From Malania oleifera (taxonomy: Eukaryota; Streptophyta; Magnoliopsida; Santalales; Ximeniaceae), in the NCBI RefSeq assembly GCF_029873635.1, contig NC_080423.1:99510991-99574990 (forward strand): a stretch of 64,000 nt of DNA, in the 5' to 3' direction. Shown piece by piece: positions 48,707 to 60,681 of this stretch. Position 1 is the first letter of the stretch, and every line of letters starts with the position of its first letter. The translations under genes and the position numbers were made by a program. The notes under the pieces are model-generated. The model had not been told where the DNA came from. It saw nothing but the letters and a program-made list of their open reading frames with translations, and did not search any database.

Positions 48707-49031
48707 TATTACAAATTAAAGATGCCAGATATGCAACTCCAGCTCAGCTCCCTAGCTCCCACCAAAAATCTGAAGAAAGAGCACCCATGTGAATGGCTCT
48801 AACAGATAGTTGTTTTTTTTTTTTTTTCTGTTTTGGGCAGTTATTTTCCCTACTCTGCTCGAGATTCCCTTTTTTCTGTTATCTTTTCCTTCTCCCTATT
48901 TATCTTCCTCCGAGTGTACAGTTCTAAATGTGAAAAAGTAAGGAAGAAAAAATTCTTCTTTCCCATCTTCATCTCTTTCTGTTCTGTGCTGAATTTTCTT
49001 CTTGCAGAGTAGTTCATTTCAATTTGTTTCA
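48707..49031 (+). repeat. Copia H 5' LTR
   Basis: 325 bp, TATTACAAATTAAAG ... TTTGTTTCA. Differs from the 3' LTR (329 bp) at roughly ten positions plus T-run length, so the insertion is older than the chromovirus but not ancient. The primer-binding site follows without a gap. Confidence 0.92.
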
Positions 49032-49056
49032 TGGTATCAGAGCCAGGTTAGTCTCA

Positions 49057-50238
49057 ATGGCTAGAACTGACTCTACCAATTCTGATCAAGACACTAATCA
49101 AAACCAAAACCAAAACACCAATTCAACAACCTTAATCCATCTTGATCCATCACAGCCCAACAGCCCGTACTTCATCAGCACGAACAACCACTCTGGAGCT
49201 TTACTCGTCACGCAAGTATTGGATTCCAGCAATTATCATCCCTGGGTGAGATCAATGAAGCGTGCCTTGCGTATTAAGAACAAGCTGGGTTTCATCGATG
49301 GCAGCATTTGTGAGCCAATTGATCCTGACAGTCCCTTGATGGATCATTGGCTTCGTTGCAATGACATTGTTATTACTTGGCTGCAAAACTCCATGTCGGT
49401 TGACATCAAATGCAGCACCCTGTATGCAGAAATGACACACCAGCTATGGGTTGAGCTCAAGCATCGTCTTGCACAGCAAAATGCCCCAAGGATTTATGAA
49501 ATCAAACAAGGAATTGCTGCCCTGATGCAGCAACAAGATTCGGTAAGTTGTTACTTCTCCAAGCTGAAAGCACTTCTCGATGAACTGATGAGCTATGAAT
49601 CCATCCCTAGCTGTAGTTGTGGTGGCTTGAAAACAGTGATAGAAAATCAACAAAGGGACTAGGTAATGAAATTCCTAATGGGACTCAATGACTCCTACAA
49701 AGGTTTGAAGGCATAGATATTGCTCATTAAACCTTTCCCCAATTTGAATGAGGTTTATTCAATCATCCAACAGGAAGAGAAGCGTAGAGAGATATCTTCT
49801 GACCCTTCTCCCACAAAACCTCTTGCTCTCCTGGTCAAGGATAACACCAGACAGCTCACACCTCAAAACAACTCTCAGAGACGTGACAAATACTATTGTT
49901 CTCATTACAAAATTCATGGTCACTCTCTGGAGAGGTGTTTCAAGGCCAATCCTAGCAAACCAGTGTGCAATCACTGCCATATTCCTGGACATACTACAAA
50001 AAAATGTTACAAACTTCATGGCTATCCTCCAGGGCACAAACTTCATGGTAGAACTCCACCTATTGGCTCGTATGCTCATCAGGTTTCAGCATCTCCTCTA
50101 CCTGTTCCAGAACAAGGAACTCATGGAGGTCAAAGCACTATAACTCAAGAGCAATACCAGGAACTAATGGCCATGCTCAAGCAGACCAGTCAAGCCTCGG
50201 TGCAATTCTGTTCAAACTGCCATAGCTTCTCCTTTTGA
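49057..50238 (+). pseudogene. Copia H gag (two stops)
   Basis: Starts MARTDSTNSDQD at 49057. HSGALLVTQVLDSSNY and WVRSMKRALRIKNKLGFIDG are the Retrotran_gag_3-type N-terminus, followed by the UBN2-like capsid (LWVELKHRLAQQNAPR). A TAG at 49660 and another near 49712 interrupt it. The C-terminus has a zinc knuckle CNHCHIPGHTTKKC (CX2CX4HX4C) followed by YKLHGYPPGHK, which is usual for this copia group. It ends at 50238, before the protease. Confidence 0.9.
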
Positions 50239-50259
50239 TGCACACATTCCTCAGTTCTC

Positions 50260-51805
50260 TAGTATACCTCTCTGTCTCTTAGCTTACACAAGCAAACCCA
50301 AAGACATTTAAGCTGTTCCCTGGATAATTGACACGGGTGCAACAGATCATATGGTCTGTGTGACTTGTTTCTTCGCTTCCATAACAGCTGAAGTCTCCTA
50401 CTCTGTAACCTTGCCTAATGGAGAAGCTGTCGCTGTGACCCACATTGGCACAGTGAGACCAACAAAAGACCTTATTCTTCACAATGTCCTGTGTGTTCCA
50501 TCCTTTTCTTTCAATCTCATCTCTGCCAGAAAATTGGCTCACACCTTGAAGTGTTGTTTTATTTTCTTATCTAAAAATTGTTTTATTTAGGACCTTTTGA
50601 CTTGGCGCATGACTGGAATGGGTGAGGTGAAGAATGGGTTATACCATTTGCTGCAGAATGAAGTTCCTCCAGCATCTTTGACTCAAGCCCTGTCCAAAGC
50701 CACCAACATATCACCACAAGCAGCTGCAATAACCAACAGCCAGAACATGGACCTTTGGCACTACCGCCTAGGACACCCTTCATCAGTAAAATTAGATTTT
50801 CTCAATCTTGAACCTGTATGCAAAACTTCACTAACTACTAAGCCTTGTTTTGTTTGTCCCTTAGCCAAGCTTCCTTTTCCTTGTAGTCAACACAAATCTG
50901 AACATTGTTTTGAACTCATTCATTATGCTCTCTAGGGGCCATGTAATGAAGCTTCTTATGATGGTTTCCGATATTTTCTTACCATTGTCGATGACTTCAG
51001 CAAGTGCACTTGGGTGTATCTTTTGAAATTTAAATCTGATGCAAGTTCTACCTTAAAAGGATTTTGTGCCTTGATAGAAACTTAATTTGCAACCAAAATC
51101 AAAACCATTCAGAGTGACAATGGAGGGGAATTTGATCTGAAACAATTTTATCATGAGAAGGGCATCATTCACCAAAGAACTTGTGTGGAGACCCCTGAAC
51201 AAAACGCTAGAGTTGAAAGAAAACACCAGCACATCTTAAATGTTGCAAGAGCCTTGAGATTCCAAAGTGGGCTTACTGTCAGATATTGGAGTGACTGTGT
51301 GCTGACAACAGTCTACCTCATTAACCGAACTCCATCTGCCATCTTAAAATCCAAAAGTCCCTTTGAACTCCTTTTTAAAGCCAAGCCTGCATATGCCCAC
51401 ATCAGAGTCTTCGGTTGCTTAGCTTTTGCCTCAACTCTCTCAAATAACAGGCACAAATTTGATGCAAGAGCAAGAAAGTGTATTTTCTTGGGATACCCCT
51501 TTGGGGTGAAAGGATACAAACTAATGGACTTGCAAACTAAAAAAATATTCATCTCAAGGAATGTCGTTTTTCATGAAGACATTTTCCCCTTGCAATTTGA
51601 AGAAGCCACCACTGTCCCAACTACTCAGCTTCCTTTTCCTCAGCCTACCATCATGGATTTTTTCTATGAAGACTCTCATACACCAGCTAATGCCACTGAA
51701 CATGACAGCCCACAAAACACACCAAGTCAGCCTTCAACATCACCTCAACCTCCTGGTGAAACCTTAGACCACAAACAGTCCTCATCTCCCAAGGAGATCT
51801 ACTAG
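50260..51805 (+). pseudogene. Copia H protease and integrase (four stops)
   Basis: The protease motif IIDTGATDHMV lies near 50325. The GAG-pre-integrase zinc region is LWHYRLGHPSS with CFVCPLAK. The integrase catalytic acids lie in [17 protein letters not shown] and, near 51205, ARVERKHQ. The C-terminal part is [11 protein letters not shown] and [17 protein letters not shown]. Stops near 50308, 50587, 50932 and 51083 break the frame. The frame 51185-51805 is intact integrase C-terminus. Confidence 0.9.
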
Positions 51806-51949
51806 AACCAAGAAGCCACCACCTCACCTTGAACACTTCATCTGTCAGCAAGCTAGCTCTGCTGGCTTTCTCACCCATTCATAGGAGTCCAACAAGAAAC
51901 GAGGTCCTACAGCTCCAGGTAGTCCTTTTCCACTTTGTGCCTCTTTATC

Positions 51950-53550
51950 CTATCATAACATTACACCTAAACACAAGGCCTTTGTCACCACAATCACTAA
52001 AAACACTGAACCCTATTTATACCATGATGTTATTAAGGATTCTAATTGGGAGAAAGCTACGGTGACTGAAATTGCAACTCTTGAAAAGAATAAAACCTGG
52101 ACTATCACAGAGCTTCCTCCTAGTAAGAAAGCCATCGGATGCAAATGGGTTTACAAGATAAAATACAATGCCAATGGGACCATTGAACGATACAAGGCCA
52201 GATTGGTCTGCAAAGGATACACACAGGAAGAGGGCATAGACTATCATGAAACTTTCTCCCCTGTAGCTAAGACGGTATCTGTCAAAGCTTTACTAGCATT
52301 GGCAGCAGTCAAAGGCCTGCATCTACATCAATTCGATGTCAACAATGCCTTCCTTCATGGGGATCTTGATGAAGAAGTGTACATGAAGCTGCCACCTGGC
52401 TATCGCATAGCAGATGAAACAAAGGTCTGCAGGCTGCTTAAAAGTTTGTATGGCCTTAAGCAAGCCTCGAGGCAATGGTATGCTAAACTCTCCTCCTTCA
52501 TTATCCATCATGGCTACACCCAATCTAAAGGAGATTACAACTTGTTTACCCGAATGCATAATGGTTCCTTCACAGCCATCCTAGTTTATGTTGATGACAT
52601 AATTATGGCCAGCAATGACATGAGATATATTGAAAAACTTAAGGGAGCTTTGGATGAAAAGTTTAAAATCAAAGATCTTGGGCAACTCAAATACTTTCTT
52701 GGCATTGAAGTTGCACGATCAGCAAATGGAATCCATCTTTGTCAACGAAAGTATGCATTGGACATTCTATCAGATACGGAAACCATTGGGTCTACACCTG
52801 CTAAAATTCCTTTGGATCAAAATCTCAAGTTGTCAAGAGATGAAGGAGAACCTATTGGAGATCCCACCATTTACAGAAGACTCATTGGCCGCTTGATGTA
52901 CCTGACCATCACTCGACCAGTCCTCTCTTATTCTGTTCAACTCCTCAGCCAGTTCATGGGAACTCCATGTGTCCCTCATTTAAATGCAGCACACAAGGTT
53001 CTTAGATATGTCAAGATGGCACCAGGTCAAGGACTTTTTTATCCTTCAGATTCCAGTTTATAGTTAAAGGCATATAGTGATAGTGATTGGAGTTCATGTC
53101 CTGATAGCCGAAAATCCATAACCGCCTACTGTGTTTTCCTTGGTTCCTCTCTGATCTCTTGGCGATCCAAAAAGCAAAACACCGTCTCCAGGTCTTCTAC
53201 AGAGGCAGAGTACAGAGCCATGGCAATGGTTTGCTGCGAATTGACTTGGATCCATTACCTCTTGAATGATCTCCAAGTGACTCATCCCCAACCTGCCACA
53301 CTCTTCTGTGACAACCAAGCTGCCTTACACATTGCTGCAAACCCAGTTTTTCATGAATGCACAAAGCACATTGAGCTAGATTGTCATCTCATTCGTGAAA
53401 AAAATCAAGATGGTAGTCTCATTACTCACCATGTCAACAGCCACTCGCAAATGGCAGATATGTTCACCAAACCTATAGCCTCTTCTCTCTTTTATTCTCA
53501 CTTGTCCAAGATGGGAGTAGAAAACATCTACTCTCCATCTTGCAGGGGGC
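51950..53550 (+). pseudogene. Copia H reverse transcriptase and RNase H (nearly intact)
   Basis: 52062-53063 is open for 333 codons: IGCKWVYKIKYN, RLVCKGYTQEEGIDY, HQFDVNNAFLHGDL, SLYGLKQASRQWY, catalytic VYVDDIIMA, LGQLKYFLGIEV, and TITRPVLSYSVQLLSQF (TRPDI in most copies). A single TAG at 53061 precedes RNase H ([59 protein letters not shown]). This is the best-preserved RT in the window. Confidence 0.92.
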
Positions 53551-53879
53551 TATTACAAATTAAAGATGCCAGATATGCAACTCCAGCTCAGCTCCCTAGC
53601 TCCCACCAGAAATCTGAAGAAAGAGCACCCACGTGAATGGCTCCAACAGATAGTTGTTCTTTTTTTTTTTTATTTCTGTTTTGGGCAGTTATTTTCCCTG
53701 CTCTGCTCGAGATTCCCTTTTTTCTGTTATCTTTTCCTTCTCCCTATTTATCTTCCCTCGAGTGTACAGTTCTAAATGTGAAAAAGTAAGGAAGACAAAA
53801 TTCTTCTTTTCCATCTTCATCTCTCTCTATTTTGTGCTGAATTTTCTTCTTGCAAAGTAGTTCATTTCAATTTGTTTCA
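53551..53879 (+). repeat. Copia H 3' LTR
   Basis: 329 bp, same termini as the 5' LTR (TATTACAAATT ... TTTGTTTCA). Follows the purine tract GCAGGGGGC. Confidence 0.92.
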
Positions 53880-54738
53880 AAGATTCCCACTATAAATGCT
53901 ATATCGGGACGAGTACAAACTTGAGCGTACGTTAGACTCCCTACTACTGATGCGTAGGGAATCTTATGCATCTCTTTCCTTTCAAGATCATTGTTGGGGT
54001 ATTGTATGAGACTAAACTTGTCTCCTTTAGCTACAGGTGTCTCTCCTAGTTTAGAATTTTTCATGCCAAATCTATTCAAAACCTTATCGATATAGCTCTT
54101 TTGTGACAACCCAAGGATACCTCGAGAATGATCTCTCAGTATCTGAATACCTAATACAAAAGAGGGGTCACCAAGATCTTTCATTTTGAATTTCTTCATT
54201 AGAAATTTCTTGGTTTCGTTTAGTAAGCGTATATCGTTGTTTGCAAGAAGAATGTCATCGACGCATAACACCAGAAAAATATATTTACTCCCACTGAACT
54301 TGTGATATACACAATCATCAACTACATTCGCCTCAAAACCGTACAAGGTGATGACTTGATGGAACTTGTGATACCATTGATGAGAATCTTGTTTGAGACA
54401 ATAGATGAATTTATTTAATTTACAAACCACAGAATTTGAATCTCCTGATACAAAGTTTTTCGGTTGTACCATATAAATCATCTCATCAATGTCTTCATTG
54501 AGAAATGCAGTCTTGACATCCATCTTATGCATCTCTAGATCAAAATGAGCTACTAGTGCCATTATAGTTCTAAGTGAGTCTTTTGAAGATACCAAAGAGA
54601 AAGTCTCTTTGTAGTCTATGCCTTCCTTCTGAGTATAGCATTTAGCGACTAGACATGCCTTATATCCTGGGACATTACCCTTTGAATCCCTCTTAGTTTT
54701 AAATATCCATTTGCAACCAATGGGCTTGACACTTTTAG
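53880..54738 (-). pseudogene. Copia G reverse transcriptase (mostly open)
   Basis: 54595-53880 is open for 240 codons: MVSSKDSLRTIMALVA, MHKMDVKTAFLNEDID, FIYCLKQDSHQWYHKF, catalytic LCVDDILLAN, MKDLGDPSFVLGIQI and CTRPDIAFIVGI, where it is cut by copia H. 54596-54738 gives the preceding motif region with a stop or frame change. The fingers domain and the start lie beyond the solo LTR at 57365-57532. Confidence 0.9.
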
Positions 54739-54893
54739 TGTAATAACCCCAAAAAGGTATATAAAGGATTAGTGGAGTGATTTCAAAAAAATAATAATTA
54801 ATTAATTGAATTAAAAAAAAGAAAAAAATAATAATTAAAATTTATTTTTATTTTTATTAATATAATATATTATTATTATTATTATTAATTAAA

Positions 54894-54929
<36 letters not shown>

Positions 54930-57364
54930 AAACAACAATCCTCCTGAAGAAGCTTTAGGAGGATTTCAAAGCCAAAGGAATAGAGAGATCCAGAGAGCTG
55001 CGCCAACCCCCCTCTGAACGTCTCTTTCTCTCTCCTCATTCTCTCTCCCTCTCTCCTCAATTTCGTGGCAGATTCTCGCTCGGTCGAGAATCTAAAGATA
55101 CTGCTGAGCTCCATTCTCCGCTACCGTCATTTCTACCGGAGCGGATCGGTGGCAGGAGCGGCGTAGACGTATCTCCTGGGGTAAGCCAATTTTACCTTTT
55201 TCTTTAATTTCTTGCAAATTATAAGCCCGATTGACGAACGGACACCACCAGGAGAATCTAGGGATGATTCTCTATAAGTCTAGCGGGACGAAATTCTTGT
55301 GGGGTCGTCATGGGGAAAACCCCAAATTTGGGATATGAGGGTTATTAAGGAGCTTATTTTTAATTAATTAAGATTAATTCAGAAATGCTAAAATGTTGAG
55401 CATTTGGAGTTGAAGTAGAATTTTTAGAATTTAGGGTCCGGGTGAGCGCCGCGGGTGTAATTTTGGGACCCGCAGGAAAAATTTAGAAAATTAAGTAGGG
55501 GTGTCAAATATTGGTCTAAATATTAATTTGAGGTATATGGAGCCTAGGGAAGGTTAGATGGGTATTATTTTGGAGAAATAAATTAATTAATCTGGGAAAA
55601 ATGTAAATTACAGGAGTTGAATTTCGGGCGCCAAGGGCATAGGAGTTGGGGTGTTAACAAGACTCTCAGTAAGCCAAGTAAGGGAAATAAATTATAACAG
55701 TATTTTTAGAATTACTATTTGAATTAATATGTGAAAATGAGCATATGATATTTTGTCTGAAAATTATTATGATATAAATATCAGATAAATTGTGTGGCAT
55801 TTGAGTAATTTTAAATTGTGATATTTTGAAGTGTGAAATTAATATTTTATGAATAATAGATAAAAACTGCGTGGCATACAATGTATGTTGAAAAATGTGA
55901 AATATAATGATATGCATTTTCTGAGAAAATAGTGATATGAGAATGATTGATGTGAGATATTTATACGTGAGTAGAAATTATTTGCATGAAAAATGAGTTT
56001 GTACAAATTACTTATATGAGTATTTTGGGAAATGTGGAAATATGTGAAATATGATATATATTATTATGAGATGATGAAATGTGCAGAAAATGATAAGAAT
56101 ATTTATATTAAATTGAATTGAGATATACTGAAATATGATTGATGATATGCCAATACCTCACAATAATTGCAGGTGGGTGGTATTCCTTTCCTACTGATGT
56201 CGTTGGGGAGGTATGCTCAGTATGGAGACTGTGTGTGTGTGTGAAGTTCCTACTGATGTCGTTGGAGAGGTATGCTCGGTATGCAGACTGTGTGTGTGTG
56301 TGAAGTTCCTACTGATGTCGTCGGGGAGGTATGCTCAGTATGGAAATTGTGCTGTGAAGTTCCTACTGATGTCGTTGGGGAGGTATACTCAGTATGGAAA
56401 TTGTGTCGTGAGATTCCTATTGATGCCGTTGGGGAGGTATGCTCAGTATGGAAATCGTGAATGTGTTAAGAATTGGAATTATGTGATTTAATATATTATG
56501 TAAAGTACATAAATGTGAATTTATGTATACACAGATATGTAATGAGTTAAAATGGGAAATGATTATGAAAAATGAAAGAGTGTGTGTTTTATAAAATAAA
56601 TAATTGAGGCGAAGTGAAACTCTCCGCCTGAGGGCTTACTGAGTAAGGTGAGTGCCCTAGTAGGTATGAGATGTAGCCATTCTTGACTGCATAACGTGTT
56701 AGGGCAGAGGGAAGCTACCTGTATGGGCAGACAATCTTCCCTATTCTCAGGAACTTCGTGGGTAATTATGTGTGTTGGAAATGAATTAACTTGAGAAATG
56801 GTTTTAAAGCTTATAAAAGCTTGTGTTGTATATCTATATGATTATGTGAATGTGAGTATCAGTGTATTTTCTCAGATGAAATGTTGTTTTGAAAAATAAA
56901 GCATGTTATAATTGAACTCATATGGCCACACACTGTAAATAATTTATTCCTTCTTACTGAGATGTGTCTCACCCAAATTATCTAAATTTTTCAGGGAACA
57001 TGGATAGGCCAGGTGATAGAGCTCCGTGGTCATAGGGAGCTGGGTCCCTGATATACAGGGTGAGTTTGCACTAGGGAGGTAAGATTCCCTAGGGTTGTAT
57101 CGTTTTTGGGTATGAGATAGTATGGTGTAAATATGTATGTTAGTACTCTGGATATTGTGTTCTGGATAACATAATCATACTGTCTTCCGCTGTTAGGTTA
57201 TAATAATGAAATGACTTTTTATCCGGTACGCAATGCGGGTCGGGTCGTATGAATGGTAGTAGAGTTGTTAATGTGGCCGATTTGTGAGTGTTGTAGATGA
57301 AGAGTGAATATAAATTTATTTATGTATTAGTGAAAAAAAAATTTACAAAAAATCGGGCATCACA
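54739..57364 (+). mobile_element. Solo LTR, family C copy 1
   Basis: 2626 bp, TGTAATAACCCC ... GGGCATCACA, flanked by TTTAG (54734-54738 and 57365-57369). Contains TTA tracts (54873-54926), a CT-rich leader, GGGGTAAG (55179), AA|GTAAGGG (donor 55678), a five-unit minisatellite (56188-56462), the CTTACTGAGTAAGG block (56620-56770), GGCCACACACTG (56930), hairpin TGAGA-TGTG-TCTCA (56958-56971) and ATTTTTCAG (acceptor 56994). No coding capacity. It interrupts copia G RT. Confidence 0.92.
56188..56462 (+). repeat. Five-copy minisatellite, 54-59 bp units
   Basis: Units start at 56188, 56247, 56306, 56360 and 56414 with TTCCTACTGATG; spacing is 59, 59, 54 and 54 bp. Each ends GTATGCTCAGTATGGA plus a variable TG tract. 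The array is open in two plus frames (56213-56491; 56272-56460), but the repeat peptide has no protein features and the position is inside an LTR, so I do not call it coding. Confidence 0.92.
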
Positions 57365-57369
57365 TTTAG

Positions 57370-57936
57370 GCAATTCGATGAGATCCCAAACATCATTTTC
57401 CTTTATAGATTTCATCTTATCCTTCATGGCATCAATCCACTTTTGAGAGTTAGAACTATTCATGGTTTGACATAGGTTGATCGGGTCATCCTCTGTTAAA
57501 CCAATGCCATCCTTATGTTCTTTTAGAAACACAATATAATCATTTGGAATCGCATTTCTCCTCTCTCTAGTGGATCTACTTAATGGAAATTCTTGGGTTG
57601 GCAGGTCTTGAAATTGTTGAGTTTGTTCTATAGGTGGTGCTTGAGGAAGAATCTCATCATTGTCTTGCTCGGGAACAATGTCATGAATATTGTTCTCTAA
57701 TATCGGAACTGTGTCTTGTACAACAATAGGTATAGAAACCTAACCACCATCGATAAAAGATTCTTCTTCAAAGACAACTTTCCTTATGTTTTCTTCTCCC
57801 CCAAACTCAACTTCCTCAAGGAATCTCGCATTTCTTGTTTCAAAAAAGGATCTTGACGTGGGATTATAAAACTTAAAGCCTTGAGAGCATTCAGCGTAAC
57901 CAACAAAATATTAGCTTACCATCCTTCAATTTAGTT
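57370..57936 (-). pseudogene. Copia G RT start and integrase-RT linker
   Basis: 57532-57370 encodes SSNSQKWIDAMKDKMKSI and NDVWDLIELPK, the conserved RT opening. To the right, minus-strand frames encode the acidic linker, then integrase C-terminal sequence (GYAECSQGFKFYNP, FFETRNARFLEE). The block is cut at 57936 by the gypsy LTR. Confidence 0.85.
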
Positions 57937-60062
57937 TGTAATACCTCAACCCTGAAGGATCCGAGATATTTACTTTTTATCATTGATTTACAGCAGAAGT
58001 GAATAAACTCAATTATTATTAAACTAGAGCGCTAATTAACCGTATTACAATCATTTATTCAAAAGAAGAAAAATAACACAATGCATAATCATCTTGCATC
58101 ATACTAATATTTCTAATCAATCTTTATTTTTCTATCCCCACCCGTATGCTTGCTAAGCCTGATTTCCGACATGCCCTTCAAAGTTATCTGAAATGTAAAA
58201 ATATTATTGAGGTGAGACGACGCTTAGTAAGTAAATAAGATTATTATTAGTGTGTGGCCAAAATGAGCTTTTAAAATTTCGTAAAACAATATTTAATATT
58301 ATAACTTCAAAACTGCTTCTAAAATAGATGTAAATTTAAAATTTTTTGCATAAACCTTTTACCATCAACTATAATAGTAAAATTTAATAACCATATATTG
58401 TGACTGTTAAATTAAACTTTTAACTTTAAAACTGTAAAAATATTTAATTATATACACATATATACTTTTCTTTATACGTTTCCTTTAGATTGTCATGTAG
58501 ACACAAGAATGACCCTTTTCATATAAACATATATTTTTCCTTCAAATTATCAATAACTCTGTACATGTAATTAAATATGTATAAACATATATTGTAAAAA
58601 CCACCCCTAGACCTATTAGTCGTAAGTCATATTTACCCCCATGACTGGGTTGTACAGTCCAAAGACTGGATTTAGTTGGCTGGCTGACCAAACTAAATCA
58701 ACGTACATAATCATTAAGTGAGATTTTCCTTATTAAGTCCCAGTCCGAAACCAGGTGTGTACTCAGGAAAATCCACTAACATGAATAACCACTTTGTAAA
58801 CAGTGTGAGTGCACTCTGATCCATTTAAACTTTAAGTTACAGTACCGAACATCTGTAACTTTGAACTTTCTTTGCCATAAGGGGTTTTAAAATCATCTTA
58901 TTATAATTTATACAATTTAAAATAATATTGTGAAAATTTCATCTTTACTCATATTTTCATGAAACATGCAACGTAAAAATATACTCATGTCACACAATAT
59001 TTGTGTTAAATATATATATATATATTGAATAGAAAGAAATGCTGAAAATTACCCGAGTGGATTAGAACATTTCTTAACCCAAAAATAAATGCAAGTACAT
59101 TAAAGATAAAACTGGTATAATTAAATATGTATAAAAATAAACTCAAGGGAATTTTATGAAACTAATTAACATAATCGAAATTTACTTACAACTAAATTCG
59201 GGTATAAATTTTAAATAAAAATCTTAACATAATCAAATTTACTTACCTTTTCCTTTACCTTATGCTACAAATACAAGAAATATCTCTAAAAAATGAGATT
59301 GGAAAGAATGGGTGAGTGAGAATTTAATTGTACAAAAATTCTCCCTCCACCACTAATTATTTCACTCACTAATCCTTCTCTTTCTTTGATTTTTTTTGTA
59401 AAAAATGAAGGTTGAGAGCTTCCTATTTATAGGAAAATTTTGGGGAAGAAAATGGAATTTGTAAAAGTGTGGGGAGATGGGTGAATTTACAAATTTTTTT
59501 AAAATTAAAGAATGGACATAAGATGAGCTAGGTATGAACTAAGTATGGGATGGGATGGGGATCATGTGGGGGAAATGGGAGTGCTTGCTGACACTCCCAT
59601 TTAATTAATTTTTAATTAATTTACTTAATTAATTAATTACATAATTATATATTTTTATATTTTTTATTATTTTTTTAAAATCCATTATTATTATTATTAT
59701 TATCATTGTTATTACTTTTAAGCTATGTTTTAGTATTTATTTATTTATTTATTTTAAAAAAGAATTAATTTCAAAATTTAAAAACTCATGTGGACCCCAT
59801 GTGGTCTTGTGGGCTCCACACAACTTTGAGACCCAAGTGGGTCCTACATAACTTCAATAGTCTTCATACAGTTTTATGAATCCTACACAACTTCGAGACT
59901 CATGTGAACCACCACATGGCCTCGGGGCTCATGTGGGCCCCACAAAATCTTGTGGCCCCCACATACGATACTTATATTATTATTATTATTATTTTATCAT
60001 ATATTTTTACAATATATGTTAGTCAAAACATCATTTTATGTACTTATTTACGTATACAAACA
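57937..60062 (-). repeat. Gypsy 3' LTR, family E
   Basis: 2126 bp, TGTTTGTATACG ... GGTATTACA on the minus strand. Preceded (right side) by a degenerate purine tract and CGAAATTCC-like end of pol (60063-60095). Features on the minus strand: CATGTGG / CCACATG cluster (59965-59786), CCTATAAATAGG TATA box (59433-59422), AAAAG|GTAAGT donor (59246), GTCC...GGAC-type module (58650-58665), hairpin partner TAAGC-GTCG-TCTCA (58226-58213) and TTTTACATTTCAG acceptor (58188). The target duplication cannot be found because the other end is off the window. Confidence 0.75.
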
Positions 60063-60084
60063 GTGTCTACCCTGTTTATCCTAT

Positions 60085-60681
60085 GAAATTCCATTTTGAC
60101 CAGGCTGACCTCTAGGGAGCGACCGAACCATAATAGTCTCTGAGATGCATCACTGTACTCCTTGAGTTGTCGAGAAGCATATGCAATGACCTTTTCCTGT
60201 TGCATTAATACACACCTGAGCCCTTTTCGAGATGCATCACTGTAAATCACAAAACCATCTTCTCCTAATGGAATTGTCAGCAGTGGGGTAGTGATGAACC
60301 GTTGCTTTAATTCTTGAAAGCTTTACTCACATTCATCAGTCCACTCATATTTCACATTCTTTCTTACCAATATCGTCAAAGGACCAGATATTTCAAAAAA
60401 CCCTTCCACAAATTGACGATAATATCCTGCCAGACCTAAGAAACTCTTGATCTCATGAATATTCTTCGGTCTCGCCCAATCCAATACCATCCTTAGATAT
60501 CGCGTGCCCTAAGAATGCAACTCTTTCTAGCCAGAATTTACATTTTGTAAGTTTGGCATAGAGTTTCTTTTCTCTTAGTACTTTGAGTACTAGTCTCAGA
60601 TGGTTCTCATATTCTAGAGGGCTTTTTGAATAAATCAAAATATCATTAATGAAGACCACCAAAAATTGATCTAGATATTCA
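60085..60681 (-). pseudogene. Gypsy E reverse transcriptase and RNase H remnant
   Basis: 60662-60453 encodes MVVFINDILIYSKSPLEYENHLRLVL and [21 protein letters not shown]: the catalytic FIDD reads FIND, losing the first Asp. 60250-60085 encodes YSDASRKGLRCVLMQ and VIAYASRQLKEYS, the RNase H start. Integrase is absent: RNase H runs nearly directly into the 3' LTR, a large internal deletion. The upstream part is cut at 60681 by family C copy 2. Confidence 0.88.

Larger units (their letters stand above)
48707..53879 (+). mobile_element. Copia H: nearly complete copia element
   Basis: 5173 bp with 5' LTR 48707-49031, primer-binding site TGGTATCAGAGCC (49032-49044), gag, protease, integrase, RT, RNase H, polypurine tract GCAGGGGGC (53542-53550) and 3' LTR 53551-53879. 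The flanks AAGAG (48702-48706) and AAGAT (53880-53884) are a target duplication with one change; joining them restores the copia G reading frame. Both LTRs start TA instead of TG. About seven stop codons interrupt the frame. Confidence 0.92.

Noticed and set aside
56213-56491. Repeat peptide frame of about 90 codons
   Set aside because: It is the 54-59 bp minisatellite in a solo LTR. The frame stays open in two registers, which fits repeat structure rather than a protein.
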